Part shown: one piece after another, positions 34,752-44,092 of the stretch
Layout of the letters: each line of letters starts with the position of its first letter
How positions within the stretch are numbered: the stretch's first letter is position 1
Source of the DNA: Spirosoma endbachense
GTDB taxonomy: Bacteria; Bacteroidota; Bacteroidia; Cytophagales; Spirosomataceae
Direction: 5' to 3'
Assembly: GCF_010233585.1 (NCBI RefSeq)
Contig: NZ_CP045997.1
Location: 4,493,332 to 4,557,331, forward strand
Length of the DNA: 64,000 nucleotides
Notes under the pieces: model-generated
Database searches by the model: none
What the model was told of the DNA's origin: nothing
Seen by the model: only the letters and a program-made list of their open reading frames with translations
Translations under genes and position numbers: made by a program

Positions 34752-37124
34752 ATGAACAACGTTCTATGGCTACCTGGCTGGTTGCTATTTTGCCTGATAG
34801 CAGTTCAAACGGCTTCTGCTTCTCACATAGCGGGAGGTAATATTGAATTTGTGGCTACTGATAAACCGAACCAGTTTCAGCTGAGTTTGAATTTGTATAT
34901 CGATGAAGCCAGCAAAGGTCCCGACGCTGTCATAGAACCCAGCATCATCGTATCCATATTTCGCAGCCAGGATAACCAGTTGATGGGCGATTATACGCTA
35001 AAATTCGTTCGGCGACTGCTACTGGTATATGCCAACCCGGCTTGCGCCCGAACTCGTGGCCTGGAAACGTCCGAAGTTCGCTATTCCGCACAGGTCCAAT
35101 TAGATGCCAGTCAGTTCAGTGACCCGGCAGGCTATTATGTGGTCTGGGAGAAATGTTGCCGGAATAAAAACGTCGTGAATATCAGAACTCCGGAAGCATC
35201 CGGCATGATTTATTACCTGGCATTTCCTCCCCTGTTAAAAAACGGTACGCCATTCCGAAATTCGTCGCCGGTTTTCCTGACACCGAATGCCGAATATATC
35301 TGTCTGAACAAACCTTTTTCGCTCGCTTTCCGGGCAACTGACGCGGATGGCGACGAATTACGCTACTCCCTGACAACACCTTACAACGACAACGTTTATA
35401 AACCCGCCGGTTTCAATAATTCCCCAAACTCTCCTGCTTATCGACTGCTCCGTTGGATGCCCGGCTACAGTGAGCAAGTTGCTATTACCGGTAATCCTCC
35501 GCTTCGCATCGACCGGAGTTCAGGGGTTCTCACTGTGCAACCCGATCAGCTGGGTTTGTTTGCGTTTACTGTTTTATGTGAAGAATATCGGCAGGGCATC
35601 AAGATCGGTGAGGTTCGGCGGGATCACCAGATTCTGGTTGTAGACTGCTCGGCTCAGGTTCCGCCGAAACCCTCTGTTGCCGCCCTTGATCCATCGGGTC
35701 AATCACCGCTGGAGTTTTGCCAGGGCAGCGCCGTGTTGCTCAAAACGGATACGGATACAACCTTTAATTACCAATGGCGACGCGACGGCTATAATCTGCC
35801 GGGTGAAACAAAATCGGTGTTACGGGCTATTGAACCGGGCGACTATTCGGTGATCAAGAGCTTTGCGATCATCTGCACCCGGGATTCAGCCTCCGAGGTT
35901 TTCCGACTAACTCTCAAACCCTCTCCCCCGGCTACCATCAATGCGCCTGATACCGTTCTTTGCCCAACCCGGCCATTGGTTCTAACAGCAAATCAGCAGG
36001 CCGACTTTACGTACCAATGGAGTGCTGGTCATCAGGAGATTTCGGGCGCAACGAATGGGACATATACGGTTAACCAGGCTGGGCAATACCGATTGAAAAT
36101 TTACAACAGTACCACGAATTGTATTTCCTATGATTCGATACTGGTAACCAATGGGCCACTCCAAAAAGTTATGTTAGCTGCGCAGGCAGGACAGATGCTT
36201 TGCGAGGGCAATGACCTCGTCGTTACGACTACTAATGACGGCACATCCCGCTTGAATTATAGCTGGCTACGAAACAATGTTACTCTACCTAACACGAGCC
36301 AATCCATACAGCACGCTCCCCCCGGCGACTATGTTGTTACGGTAACCGATCCGACCCAATGTGCCATAACGTCTGCCAGTGTGCATGTCAATCCGAGGCC
36401 ACATCCTTTACTCGATTCTCTACCACCGATCTGCGGACCAACGGCCAGCGTTTTGCCCCTATCGGCATCACCACCGGGTGGCACCTTCAGCGGACCGGGG
36501 GTAACTGGCGATCGTTTCGATCCAGCGAAAGCGGGCGTTGGTCAACACCTTGTCCATTATTCTGTCACAAACTCATTCGGTTGCCTGGCCGACACAAGTC
36601 GTCTGCTAATCGTGTTACGCCTGCCCATTGTTGATCTGGGACCCGATCAGGAAGTAAGGGCCGGAGGATCAGTTCTATTGACTGGACCTACTGGACCTAA
36701 TCTGACCTATACGTGGGAGACTGATGGTTTACAGCCACTGTCGACTAGTTCGTCACTAACCGTCAGGCCAAAAAAAACAGCTGTTTACAAAGTAACAGTC
36801 TGGACAAATGGTGGTTGCCCCGTTTCCGATGAGATATTGATCGACTTACTGCCGGGGCTATTTATTCCAACCGCGTTTAGCCCTAACGGCGACGGATTGA
36901 ATGATAGCTGGGCTTTTAGCGGTATAGGCGCCTTTCCGGCCTGTAGTGTCCGGATTTATAATCGCTGGGGTGAACTTATCTATCAGGCATCACCCTATCG
37001 ACAACCCTGGGATGGCACCTACCGGGGCAATCCAGTCGGTCCGGGTCTATATACTTTTGTGGTGCGTCCGGCACCTGATCAACCCGAACAGACAGGCACG
37101 CTAACTGTTTTATCAGGCCAGTAA
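34752..37124 (+). CDS. Secreted multidomain protein with CHU_C / type B T9SS sorting domain
   Basis: 790 residues. Signal peptide about 1-23 (AVQTASA). N-terminal part with 'HIAGGNIEFVATDKPNQFQ' and 'YVVWEKCCRNKNV' matches proteins that begin large Cytophaga-type surface adhesins; then Ig/PKD-like beta domains (repeats 'GDYVVTVTDPTQC', 'NQAGQYRLKIYNS'), ending in the gliding-motility-associated C-terminal domain: 'IPTAFSPNGDGLNDSWAF', 'SVRIYNRWGELIYQ' and 'GLYTFVVRP'. That tail targets the protein for secretion by the type IX system and cell-surface attachment. Probably a surface or extracellular structural protein. Ends in a strong terminator shared with htpG. Confidence 0.92.
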   Translation: MNNVLWLPGWLLFCLIAVQTASASHIAGGNIEFVATDKPNQFQLSLNLYIDEASKGPDAVIEPSIIVSIFRSQDNQLMGDYTLKFVRRLLLVYANPACARTRGLETSEVRYSAQVQLDASQFSDPAGYYVVWEKCCRNKNVVNIRTPEASGMIYYLAFPPLLKNGTPFRNSSPVFLTPNAEYICLNKPFSLAFRATDADGDELRYSLTTPYNDNVYKPAGFNNSPNSPAYRLLRWMPGYSEQVAITGNPPLRIDRSSGVLTVQPDQLGLFAFTVLCEEYRQGIKIGEVRRDHQILVVDCSAQVPPKPSVAALDPSGQSPLEFCQGSAVLLKTDTDTTFNYQWRRDGYNLPGETKSVLRAIEPGDYSVIKSFAIICTRDSASEVFRLTLKPSPPATINAPDTVLCPTRPLVLTANQQADFTYQWSAGHQEISGATNGTYTVNQAGQYRLKIYNSTTNCISYDSILVTNGPLQKVMLAAQAGQMLCEGNDLVVTTTNDGTSRLNYSWLRNNVTLPNTSQSIQHAPPGDYVVTVTDPTQCAITSASVHVNPRPHPLLDSLPPICGPTASVLPLSASPPGGTFSGPGVTGDRFDPAKAGVGQHLVHYSVTNSFGCLADTSRLLIVLRLPIVDLGPDQEVRAGGSVLLTGPTGPNLTYTWETDGLQPLSTSSSLTVRPKKTAVYKVTVWTNGGCPVSDEILIDLLPGLFIPTAFSPNGDGLNDSWAFSGIGAFPACSVRIYNRWGELIYQASPYRQPWDGTYRGNPVGPGLYTFVVRPAPDQPEQTGTLTVLSGQ

Positions 37125-37126
37125 AA

Positions 37127-37160
37127 AAAAAGGGCTATCCTGCATAGAATAGCCCTTTTT
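37127..37160. terminator. Bidirectional terminator between the CHU_C protein and htpG
   Basis: 12-bp stem (37127-37138 with 37149-37160), 10-base loop, with A run on the left and T run on the right, so it works as an intrinsic terminator for both convergent genes. Confidence 0.92.
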
Positions 37161-37187
37161 CAAACCTATTTATCCAACCGGCAATGC

Positions 37188-39023
37188 TTATAAAGTAGCA
37201 ACTGTCCGACGAACAAACGCCGTTAGTTCAGTTCCTGTCAGCATGTTCTGCGACAGTAACGCCAGATCATACACCTGCTTCACCAAAGCTTGCTGCGCAG
37301 TGGCATCCGTTTCGGACAGGATCTTGCCAATCAGTGGATGGTTGGCATTTACAACCACATTGTAGCTCATGGGCAGGTTACCATAAAAAGACTGCTCACC
37401 CGATAAAGCCGACATGTCTTTCATCCGGCGCATAAACTCAGGCAGCGTAATGGTAACGGGTAGCTCGTCGACAGGCTGGGCTTCAACGCTCACATTCAGC
37501 AGTTTATTATCCAAAACCTGCTCGAAGGATTCCTTCAGCTTTGTTTTATCATCTTCCGACAGAACGCTTTCGTTATTGATCCCTTTATCGATCAACTTGT
37601 CGAGCGTATCCGCATCAACTCGCTGGAAATGTGCTTTTTCCAGCTTTTGTTCCAGTGCATTGATAAAGTGAGGATCAATGACATTATCCATCAAGACGAC
37701 ATCATAGCTGCGCCGACGAGCCGATTCGATGTACGCGTCCTGTTGCTTACGATCAGTTGTGTACAGGAATACCAGCGTATCGGTTTTATCGGTCTGGTTT
37801 GCCTGAATTTTCTCTCGATATTCATCCAGCGTGGCATACTCCCCTTCCGTATTTTTGAGCAGCACGAAGTTTTTAGCTTTCTCCCAAAACTTGTCGTCAC
37901 TCAGGATACCGTATTTGATAAACAGCCCAATATCATCGAACTTCTCTTCAAACGCTTTCCGGTCGGCGTTGAATAAATCGTTGAGTTTATCGGCAACTTT
38001 ACGGGTAATGTAGCCATTGATTTTCTTCACGTTGGCATCTGCCTGTAAGAAGCTACGCGACACATTGAGCGGAATATCGGGAGAGTCGATTACGCCGTGC
38101 AGCATCATCAGGAAGTCGGGCACAACATCTTTCACCTCATCCGTAATAAACACCTGACGGCTATAAAGTTGAATCTTCTCCCGCTGAAAACGGAGTTCGT
38201 TTTTAATCCGGGGGAAGTACAGGATACCCGTCAGATTGAACGGATAATCGACGTTCAGGTGTATCCAGAATAAGGGTTCCTCACCCATTGGATACAACTC
38301 CCGATAGAACGTTTTGTAATCTTCGTCGGTCAGTTCCGAAGGTGATTTAGTCCAGATGGGGGTCGTATTGTTCACCACCTTACCATCGAACTCAACCGCC
38401 ACAGGCAGGAAGCGGGCATATTTATCCAGGATACGCTGTAGCCGGGCTTTATTCAGAAATTCTTCCGAGTCCGGTGCTACGTGCAGAATAACATCGGTGC
38501 CCCGTTCAGTCCGTTCGGCAGGAGTCAGTTCAAACTCCGTCGAACCGTCGCAAATCCACCGGGCCGCTGAATTATCGCCCGTATCCCGGTAGGATTTGGT
38601 CACAATTTCAACCTTCTCGGCAACCATAAAGGCCGAGTAGAAACCTAAGCCAAAATGCCCGATGATCTGGCCTTTGTCGTCGGTTTTGTCTTTATATTTT
38701 TCCAGAAAATCGGAAGCTCCCGAAAAGGCAATCTGGTTGATGTATTTTTTGATTTCATCGGCGGTCATGCCGATACCGTTGTCGCTGATGGTAATTGTTT
38801 TGGCTTCTTCATCGAGCGAAACAGTCACTTTCAGTTCGCCGAGTTCACCACCAAACTCACCAAATGAAGCGAGTTGGCGTAATTTCTGAGTAGCATCTAC
38901 TGCATTCGATACCAATTCACGCAGGAAAATCTCATGGTCGGAATAGAGAAACTTCTTGATAATCGGGAAGATATTCTCGGTATGGATCGAAATCTGCCCT
39001 TTTTCATTCTGAACGGCTTCCAT
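37188..39023 (-). CDS. htpG: Molecular chaperone HtpG (Hsp90)
   Basis: 611 residues. Bacterial Hsp90: N-terminal GHKL ATPase with 'LRELVSNAVDATQKLR' (about 36-51, the catalytic Glu and Asn), 'ISDNGIGMT' (about 87-95) and 'GHFGLGFYSAFMV' (about 122-134); middle domain from about 230; dimerisation domain at the C-terminus. Cytoplasmic ATP-dependent chaperone that remodels client proteins. A tandem TGACAGAT repeat about 75 bp upstream of the start may be a regulatory site. Confidence 0.97.
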   Translation of the reverse strand: MEAVQNEKGQISIHTENIFPIIKKFLYSDHEIFLRELVSNAVDATQKLRQLASFGEFGGELGELKVTVSLDEEAKTITISDNGIGMTADEIKKYINQIAFSGASDFLEKYKDKTDDKGQIIGHFGLGFYSAFMVAEKVEIVTKSYRDTGDNSAARWICDGSTEFELTPAERTERGTDVILHVAPDSEEFLNKARLQRILDKYARFLPVAVEFDGKVVNNTTPIWTKSPSELTDEDYKTFYRELYPMGEEPLFWIHLNVDYPFNLTGILYFPRIKNELRFQREKIQLYSRQVFITDEVKDVVPDFLMMLHGVIDSPDIPLNVSRSFLQADANVKKINGYITRKVADKLNDLFNADRKAFEEKFDDIGLFIKYGILSDDKFWEKAKNFVLLKNTEGEYATLDEYREKIQANQTDKTDTLVFLYTTDRKQQDAYIESARRRSYDVVLMDNVIDPHFINALEQKLEKAHFQRVDADTLDKLIDKGINNESVLSEDDKTKLKESFEQVLDNKLLNVSVEAQPVDELPVTITLPEFMRRMKDMSALSGEQSFYGNLPMSYNVVVNANHPLIGKILSETDATAQQALVKQVYDLALLSQNMLTGTELTAFVRRTVATL

Positions 39024-39092
39024 AGTGTCTTATTTAATACAATTATTGATTTACACGGGCGGCTTCAAATCTCGTTCCAGTACGGGCCTGGC

Positions 39093-39108
39093 TGACAGAT
39101 TGACAGAT
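39093..39108. promoter_or_regulatory. Tandem 8-bp repeat upstream of htpG
   Basis: TGACAGAT occurs twice in direct succession (39093-39100, 39101-39108), 70-85 bp before the htpG start codon on the minus strand and equally upstream of the gene at 39179. It might be an operator for a heat-shock regulator; this is speculative. Confidence 0.3.
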
Positions 39109-39178
39109 TCTTTCTTCATATTGCACTCTTCTTACAACGTTTTCTCGTCATTAATGGTCTTTAGTCAAAACTATACTG

Positions 39179-39550
39179 ATGAAAATACTCTTATTCATAC
39201 TATTGGCCACGACACTAAACTGCCAGATGAAAACAGCAACGAACTTAGGTCCCGAACGGACAGAACCAGCGTTTATTTACGCCAATAATCTGGTAGTTGA
39301 CGGCTGTGAAGAATTTGTGCGGCTCGACAAAGGCGATTCATCGACGGTTGACGTGATGTACAAGCCTACAGTTGCCTCTCTGCCAATTTTACAGAAGGCA
39401 TTAAGTACTATTCCGATCAATGTGAGTTCGTCGGAACGCGCCGTTACGATCCGCTTTGCCGAAACAGGGCAGCAGGTTGACTTACAATGTGGATGGGCAA
39501 GCCGTCCTAAAGTTGCCGAGATTGAGATTCTGTCAATCGCCAAACGATAG
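39179..39550 (+). CDS. Small exported protein of unknown function
   Basis: 123 residues with a short hydrophobic N-terminus (MKILLFILLATTLNC); the Cys15 context (TTLNC) is a poor but possible lipobox. The mature part contains two further Cys (GCEEF, LQCGW) that could form a disulfide. No recognised domain. It is followed 46 bp later by a rhodanese-like gene on the same strand, and diverges from htpG with about 155 bp between. Confidence 0.6.
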   Translation: MKILLFILLATTLNCQMKTATNLGPERTEPAFIYANNLVVDGCEEFVRLDKGDSSTVDVMYKPTVASLPILQKALSTIPINVSSSERAVTIRFAETGQQVDLQCGWASRPKVAEIEILSIAKR

Positions 39551-39596
39551 TTCGCAACCTTGAACAGCTGGTAAAAATTGAGTGTTATGCCAGTGT

Positions 39597-39905
39597 ATGA
39601 CAACGCATTCTTACACCGACATTTCGCTTCCTGATCTCGACATGCTGCGACTGAACGCAAACACGGCGATTATCGACGTGCGCGACGAGTGGGAATTTGA
39701 GGAATTTAACATCGGCGGCCTAAATATTCCGCTGCCTGATATTCGAGCCCGTAAAGCGGAGCTATTGCCCTACGATACGCTGATTGTGATTTGCACGAAC
39801 GGTGTGCGCAGCCGGGTTGCGGCCAAGGACTTTTTACGCCAGCCCGAATTTCAGGACAAAGTTATTTACCACCTCCACGGTGGCATAATCGAAGCTGAAG
39901 ACTGA
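39597..39905 (+). CDS. Rhodanese-like domain protein
   Basis: 102 residues from the ATG at 39597 (MTTHSYTDISL). Single rhodanese domain: 'TAIIDVRDEWEFEEFNIGG' and the active-site loop CTNGVRS (catalytic Cys near residue 66, C-x5-S form with Arg). It can carry persulfide sulfur; the partner is unknown. Cytoplasmic. Not fused to any other domain. Confidence 0.9.
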   Translation: MTTHSYTDISLPDLDMLRLNANTAIIDVRDEWEFEEFNIGGLNIPLPDIRARKAELLPYDTLIVICTNGVRSRVAAKDFLRQPEFQDKVIYHLHGGIIEAED

Positions 39906-39974
39906 TCGATTTAGAATAAATTCTGTAGGTTATGGTAACCTCCAATAGCACTGGTCATAATATATAGCGTGTAC

Positions 39975-40904
39975 CTAGGTCACGATCGTGAAGCCGGGTT
40001 TTGCTGCCTGCTTCTCAACGTGCGGCAAATAAATCTGCAGAATGTCATGCACGTTTACCCGGATCAACTGACTTAACTGATTCAGAGGCAAGTCATTGCG
40101 TTCAAAACCAAAGGGTTCCTCAATTTCTTCTCCGATCATTTCCAGACCAACCAGAACGTACGATGTAAGTACTACAGCCGGAATTGTCAGGTAACCATAA
40201 GCCGTGATGATTGTGAATGGTAAAATCCCTACATAAATCATGATGAACAGCTTGATAAACAAATTGTAGGAGAACGGAATGGGCGTACTCTTGATCCGTT
40301 CGCAAATCCCGCATACATCCATCAGGGTGGTCAGGCGCTGATTCAGGTTGATGTGCTGTGATTCAGACAGGCGCCCCTCCCGATATAGGATCTCGGTCCG
40401 TACCCAGAGCTGATTAGATACTCCGGCGGGTTTATGATCAAAGTTACTTAGATCACGCCGTTCACCTTCTTCCACCATATCCAGCTCATCGACACCTGAC
40501 ATATCACGCAAATGATTTTTAAGCGCGAAGGGGAAGTTAGAGATCGCTTTTGCAAAAAAAGCCCGGCTTTCCGTATCGCCCTCTGGCAGAACAGCATTGA
40601 AATAAATGGCCAGATTTCGACAGTTATTTACTAAAACGCCCCAAGCCTGACGACCTTCATAGAATCGGTCATAGGCTGTGTTTGTACGAAAAATCAGCAG
40701 TAAACTGAGCAGGATACCCATCGCCTGTAAAAATGAACTAGGCGTATCTTTCAGCCGAAAATCGATAAAATTCAATTCACCAACCGTGACCAGTGTTGCA
40801 TAAATTCCAACAACTACCAATCGGCGTAGCAACGCAATGGCGGTAGGTCCTGTATGAAAATGCCAGATGGCGGGCAACCAGGCTTTTGTTTTATAAACTA
40901 TCAT
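39975..40904 (-). CDS. Bestrophin family ion channel
   Basis: 309 residues. Bacterial bestrophin/RFP-TM homologue: 'TLVTVGELNFIDFRLKDTPSSF' in part (FIDFRLKDTPSSF), 'LLSLLLIFRTNTAYDRFYEGRQAWG', 'CRNLAIYFNAVLP', and the pore-side 'PFTIITAYGYLTIPAVV' and 'GEEIEEPFGFERNDLPLN'. Four membrane helices; forms pentameric anion or cation channels in the inner membrane in studied homologues. Single gene between rhodanese (convergent) and dapF (same strand, 59 bp upstream). Confidence 0.92.
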   Translation of the reverse strand: MIVYKTKAWLPAIWHFHTGPTAIALLRRLVVVGIYATLVTVGELNFIDFRLKDTPSSFLQAMGILLSLLLIFRTNTAYDRFYEGRQAWGVLVNNCRNLAIYFNAVLPEGDTESRAFFAKAISNFPFALKNHLRDMSGVDELDMVEEGERRDLSNFDHKPAGVSNQLWVRTEILYREGRLSESQHINLNQRLTTLMDVCGICERIKSTPIPFSYNLFIKLFIMIYVGILPFTIITAYGYLTIPAVVLTSYVLVGLEMIGEEIEEPFGFERNDLPLNQLSQLIRVNVHDILQIYLPHVEKQAAKPGFTIVT

Positions 40905-40963
40905 TCATCGAAAAGTAAGTAACGTCGAAAAAAAACCAGTACTCTATTTAACCAGCTGTCTAG

Positions 40964-41737
40964 TCAAATGGTTAGAACGCCCTCAAAAACACGCTTCGCC
41001 GGGCCAATGAGGTGAATAGCTGTAAACCTACCATCACTCTCCGGACTGAACGACACGCGCAGATTGCCACCAATGGTCTGAATAAATACCGGATCAGGCA
41101 TACGCAACTGTTGATGAGACACCAGCGCCACCGCCGTTACGCCCGTACCGCAGGAATAGGTTTCATCTTCGACACCCCGTTCATAGGTCCTGACAAACAC
41201 GGTGTGCTCATCGATCACCTGCGCAAAATTAGCGTTCGTTCCGCCGGGCTGAAAGGATGAACTATAGCGAATCGCACGGCCTTCGGCAACAACATCGAAT
41301 GATTCCAGATCATCGATAAACTGAACGACGTGGGGGGAGCCTGTATTCAGGAATGTCGATCCATCCCGATCGCTGATTCCCGACACATTCGTCATTTTCA
41401 ACGATATATCGTCACCAAGAACAACGGCCGTATGTTCGCCATCAACGGCCATAAAACGCGTTTCACGTTCGAATAGACCCAGATCATGAGCAAACCGGAC
41501 GATACAACGCCCTCCGTTGCCGCACATACTACCTTCCGCACCGTCGGCATTGAAATAGACCATTTTGAAGTCATAGTCCGGATCGTTCTGTAACAGGATC
41601 AATCCGTCGGCCCCAATACCGAAACGCCGATGGCATAGCCGCTCGACATACGCCTGATCAGTAGCCGGAAATTGGCCGTCTCTATCGTCAATCAGAATAA
41701 AATCGTTGCCGGTTCCCTGGTATTTAAAGAAGTTCAT
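40964..41737 (-). CDS. dapF: Diaminopimelate epimerase
   Basis: 257 residues. Converts LL- to meso-diaminopimelate for lysine and peptidoglycan. Both catalytic cysteines are present, Cys72 in MCGNGGRCIVRFAHD and the second in the TYSCGTGVTAVALV segment near 197, and the opening FFKYQGTGNDFILIDD is typical. Cytoplasmic. A 16-bp hairpin sits just before its start codon. Confidence 0.97.
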   Translation of the reverse strand: MNFFKYQGTGNDFILIDDRDGQFPATDQAYVERLCHRRFGIGADGLILLQNDPDYDFKMVYFNADGAEGSMCGNGGRCIVRFAHDLGLFERETRFMAVDGEHTAVVLGDDISLKMTNVSGISDRDGSTFLNTGSPHVVQFIDDLESFDVVAEGRAIRYSSSFQPGGTNANFAQVIDEHTVFVRTYERGVEDETYSCGTGVTAVALVSHQQLRMPDPVFIQTIGGNLRVSFSPESDGRFTAIHLIGPAKRVFEGVLTI

Positions 41738-41748
41738 ACACGGCTTGC

Positions 41749-41810
41749 AACAGGCTCCGGCTGCTCCAATTATGTCTAGAGGCCCTTACACAACAGCCGG
41801 AGCCTGTTGT
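41749..41810 (-). repeat. 16-bp inverted repeat immediately upstream of dapF
   Basis: 41749-41764 is the exact reverse complement of 41795-41810, with a 30-base loop. On the minus strand it lies between the rplS terminator and the dapF start codon (11 bases away), so in a transcript it could fold next to or over the ribosome binding site. It may regulate dapF or act as an extra terminator; neither is shown. Confidence 0.65.
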
Positions 41811-41819
41811 GATTATACA

Positions 41820-41847
41820 AAAAAAGCCACCCATAGAGGCAGCTTTT
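41820..41847 (-). terminator. Terminator of rplS
   Basis: On the minus strand a stem of about 11 bp (including three G-U pairs) is followed by a run of seven T. It starts 28 bp after the rplS stop codon. Confidence 0.8.
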
Positions 41848-41874
41848 CCTAACGTTGTGGTTATTCAGAAGCGA

Positions 41875-42249
41875 TTAAGCTGCAGCAACTGCTTTTGGCT
41901 TACGCTCTTTAAGACGTGCAGCCTTGCCCTGACGACCGCGCAGGAAGAACAACCGTGCACGACGTACTTTACCAAGACGAACCACTTCAATTTTGTCGAT
42001 ATTTGGCGACAGGACCGGAAAAATCCGCTCAACACCAATACCATTCGATACCTTGCGGACAGTAAACGTCTCGCCAGCGCTATTTGGATTCCGGCGCTGA
42101 AGCACCGTTCCCGTAAACACCTGGATACGCTCCTTATTTCCTTCGCGGATTTTGACGTGTACGTTCACCGTATCGCCCGCCCGGAACGTGGGCAAATCGG
42201 CGCGACGCTGCGCGTTGTCTGCCTCCACTAATTTGATTAACTCGCTCAT
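41875..42249 (-). CDS. rplS: 50S ribosomal protein L19
   Basis: 124 residues, complete. L19 domain: '[26 protein letters not shown]' in part ([16 protein letters not shown]) and '[20 protein letters not shown]' in part ([13 protein letters not shown]), ending '[22 protein letters not shown]'-type basic tail. Located at the 30S-50S interface in ribosomes. It is transcribed alone, with a clear promoter (42293-42300) and its own terminator. Confidence 0.98.
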   Translation of the reverse strand: MSELIKLVEADNAQRRADLPTFRAGDTVNVHVKIREGNKERIQVFTGTVLQRRNPNSAGETFTVRKVSNGIGVERIFPVLSPNIDKIEVVRLGKVRRARLFFLRGRQGKAARLKERKPKAVAAA

Positions 42250-42292
42250 GACTGTATATAAATCGCCAGATAAGTATTTGCGAAATGAGCCG

Positions 42293-42317
42293 CAAAGATA
42301 GCAAATTTCTCAGTAGT
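42293..42317 (-). promoter_or_regulatory. Bacteroidetes-type promoter of rplS
   Basis: On the minus strand TATCTTTG (42293-42300) matches the -7 consensus TAnnTTTG of Bacteroidetes primary sigma factor; 18 bases upstream lies TTTTC, near the expected -33 element. The start codon follows about 45 bases downstream. Confidence 0.65.
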
Positions 42318-42323
42318 AGAAAA

Positions 42324-42331
42324 TACTTTTG
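42324..42331 (+). promoter_or_regulatory. Possible -7 element of the NADHX repair gene
   Basis: TACTTTTG matches TAnnTTTG and lies 33 bases before the ATG at 42364. No good -33 element is found at the usual distance, so this is tentative. Confidence 0.35.
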
Positions 42332-42363
42332 CGAAATTACCTTGCGTAAATGACGCCAAATCG

Positions 42364-43866
42364 ATGAAAATTCTCAATGTTGACCAGATTCGTGCCCTCG
42401 ATCAATCCACAATCCAGCATGAACCCATTGCTCCCATCAATCTTATGGAGCGGGCTGCGCTCGCTTTCGTAGACTGGTTCGCTGACCACTTCCCGGCTAC
42501 AACCACAACTAAAATCTTCTGCGGGTTGGGCAATAACGGGGGCGATGGGCTTGCCATTGCCCGGCTTTTACTGGAACGTGAGTATCCCATTGAAATTTAC
42601 GTGGTGCGGTATGCCCCCCGTGAATCGGATGACTTTATGCACAACCATCGGCGGCTTAAGCTTGTTACGGAAAATGTGCGTTATATTGAGCTATCACACG
42701 ATATTCCGGCCATACGTCACAACGAAATCGTCATTGATGCCATTCTCGGATCTGGTTTATCGCGCCCAGCCGAAGGCATTGTCCGAAGCACGATTGAAGC
42801 GATTAATCGGGCACCGGCCACGGTTGTGGCAGTCGATATCGCAAGTGGTTTATATACCGATCAACCCAATGATCCGACTGACGTTATCATTGAACCTGAC
42901 TATACGATTACGTTTCAGCTGCCAAAATTAGCGTTCGTACTTCCCAAAAACGGTCGTTATGTAGGTGATTGGCAAATAGTAGACATACAACTTCATAAAC
43001 GATACATCGATCTCGCTCCTACTCCCTATTATTTTACCCAGGCGCGGGATGCCCGTTTACTACTGCATAAACGAGATCGCTTTTCGAACAAAGGCTCATT
43101 TGGACACGCCCTGCTTTTTGTGGGTAGTTATGGCAAGATTGGTGCGGCTGTATTGTCCGCGCGTGCCTGTTTACGATCAGGCGTGGGCCTGTTGACAGTA
43201 CAAGTGCCAGGTTGTGGTTATACCGTTCTACAAACGGCCGTTCCCGAAGCCATGTGCCGGCCAGACAAAAATCAGCGTGTTTTAACCGGCCAGAGTGAGG
43301 TCGAAAGTTCGGACCCTGCCGAATATGCAACCGTGGGGATTGGGCCCGGTATAGGCAAGGCCCCCGAAACATTGGTTATGTTTCGGGAATTGCTTCGAAC
43401 GTTGACGAAACCAATTGTGGTCGATGCCGACGCGCTGAATTTACTGTCAGAAAACCGTAATCTCCTCGACAGATTACCCAGAAACAGTATTCTGACACCC
43501 CATCCTAAGGAGTTTGAGCGGCTTACAGAAAAATGGGACAATGATTACCAAAAACTGACTATCCTTCGTGAGTTTGCCAAGAAATACAAGGTCATTGTTG
43601 TTTTAAAGGGTGCCTATTCGGCCGTTGCAACACCCGACGGCGATATACACTTCAATTCAACGGGCAATCCCGGCTTAAGTACTGGCGGAACGGGCGATGT
43701 TCTTACCGGCGTTCTGACCGCTTTGCTCGCGCAGGGATACGACCCGATCGAAGCAGCCGTACTAGGGGTTTTTTCCCATGGACTGGCTGGCGATCGGGCC
43801 GCCGAACAACGAGGTCCCATTGGAATGACTGCTTCTGACGTAGTCGATTCATTACGATGGGACTAA
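42364..43866 (+). CDS. nnr: Bifunctional NAD(P)H-hydrate epimerase / ADP-dependent dehydratase
   Basis: 500 residues; a two-domain enzyme that repairs hydrated NADH/NADPH. Residues 1-215 are the YjeF_N epimerase domain (MKILNVDQIRALDQST, 'CGLGNNGGDGLAIARLL', 'VVAVDIASGLYTD'); residues about 225-500 are the YjeF_C dehydratase of the ribokinase fold ('KGSFGHALLFVGSYGKIGAAVLSARA' in part, and 'NSTGNPGLSTGGTGDVLTGV' near 440 with the ATP/ADP-binding Gly-rich turn and catalytic Asp). Cytoplasmic, single gene. Confidence 0.96.
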   Translation: MKILNVDQIRALDQSTIQHEPIAPINLMERAALAFVDWFADHFPATTTTKIFCGLGNNGGDGLAIARLLLEREYPIEIYVVRYAPRESDDFMHNHRRLKLVTENVRYIELSHDIPAIRHNEIVIDAILGSGLSRPAEGIVRSTIEAINRAPATVVAVDIASGLYTDQPNDPTDVIIEPDYTITFQLPKLAFVLPKNGRYVGDWQIVDIQLHKRYIDLAPTPYYFTQARDARLLLHKRDRFSNKGSFGHALLFVGSYGKIGAAVLSARACLRSGVGLLTVQVPGCGYTVLQTAVPEAMCRPDKNQRVLTGQSEVESSDPAEYATVGIGPGIGKAPETLVMFRELLRTLTKPIVVDADALNLLSENRNLLDRLPRNSILTPHPKEFERLTEKWDNDYQKLTILREFAKKYKVIVVLKGAYSAVATPDGDIHFNSTGNPGLSTGGTGDVLTGVLTALLAQGYDPIEAAVLGVFSHGLAGDRAAEQRGPIGMTASDVVDSLRWD

Positions 43867-43891
43867 TTTTGTAGAAATGTAGTATCATTTT

Positions 43892-43909
43892 TGTGGAACA
43901 AATTCCACA
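43892..43909. repeat. Small perfect dyad downstream of the NADHX repair gene
   Basis: TGTGGAA-CAAA-TTCCACA, 7-bp arms with a 4-base spacer, about 25 bp after the stop codon. No T run follows, so it is not a convincing terminator; a protein-binding site is possible. Confidence 0.4.
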
Positions 43910-44092
43910 TTACTCAAAAATGGTAACATAATCTCGTTTCGTATTCACTACCGTTTAATAAACACGTTTACAGAGGGTTTCTAGTAAATCAGGTAGTTAT
44001 ACGCATTGTCAAAAATCCGGGTTTCCGCTCTGTTCTGTCGACTAACACGGCCCCAAATTTGCATTGCGAATAACAGTTTACGACAAATACTT

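Noticed and set aside
34752..37124. The secreted CHU_C protein as part of a gliding or T9SS gene cluster
   Set aside because: Only the sorting domain is present; no por/gld/spr genes surround it.
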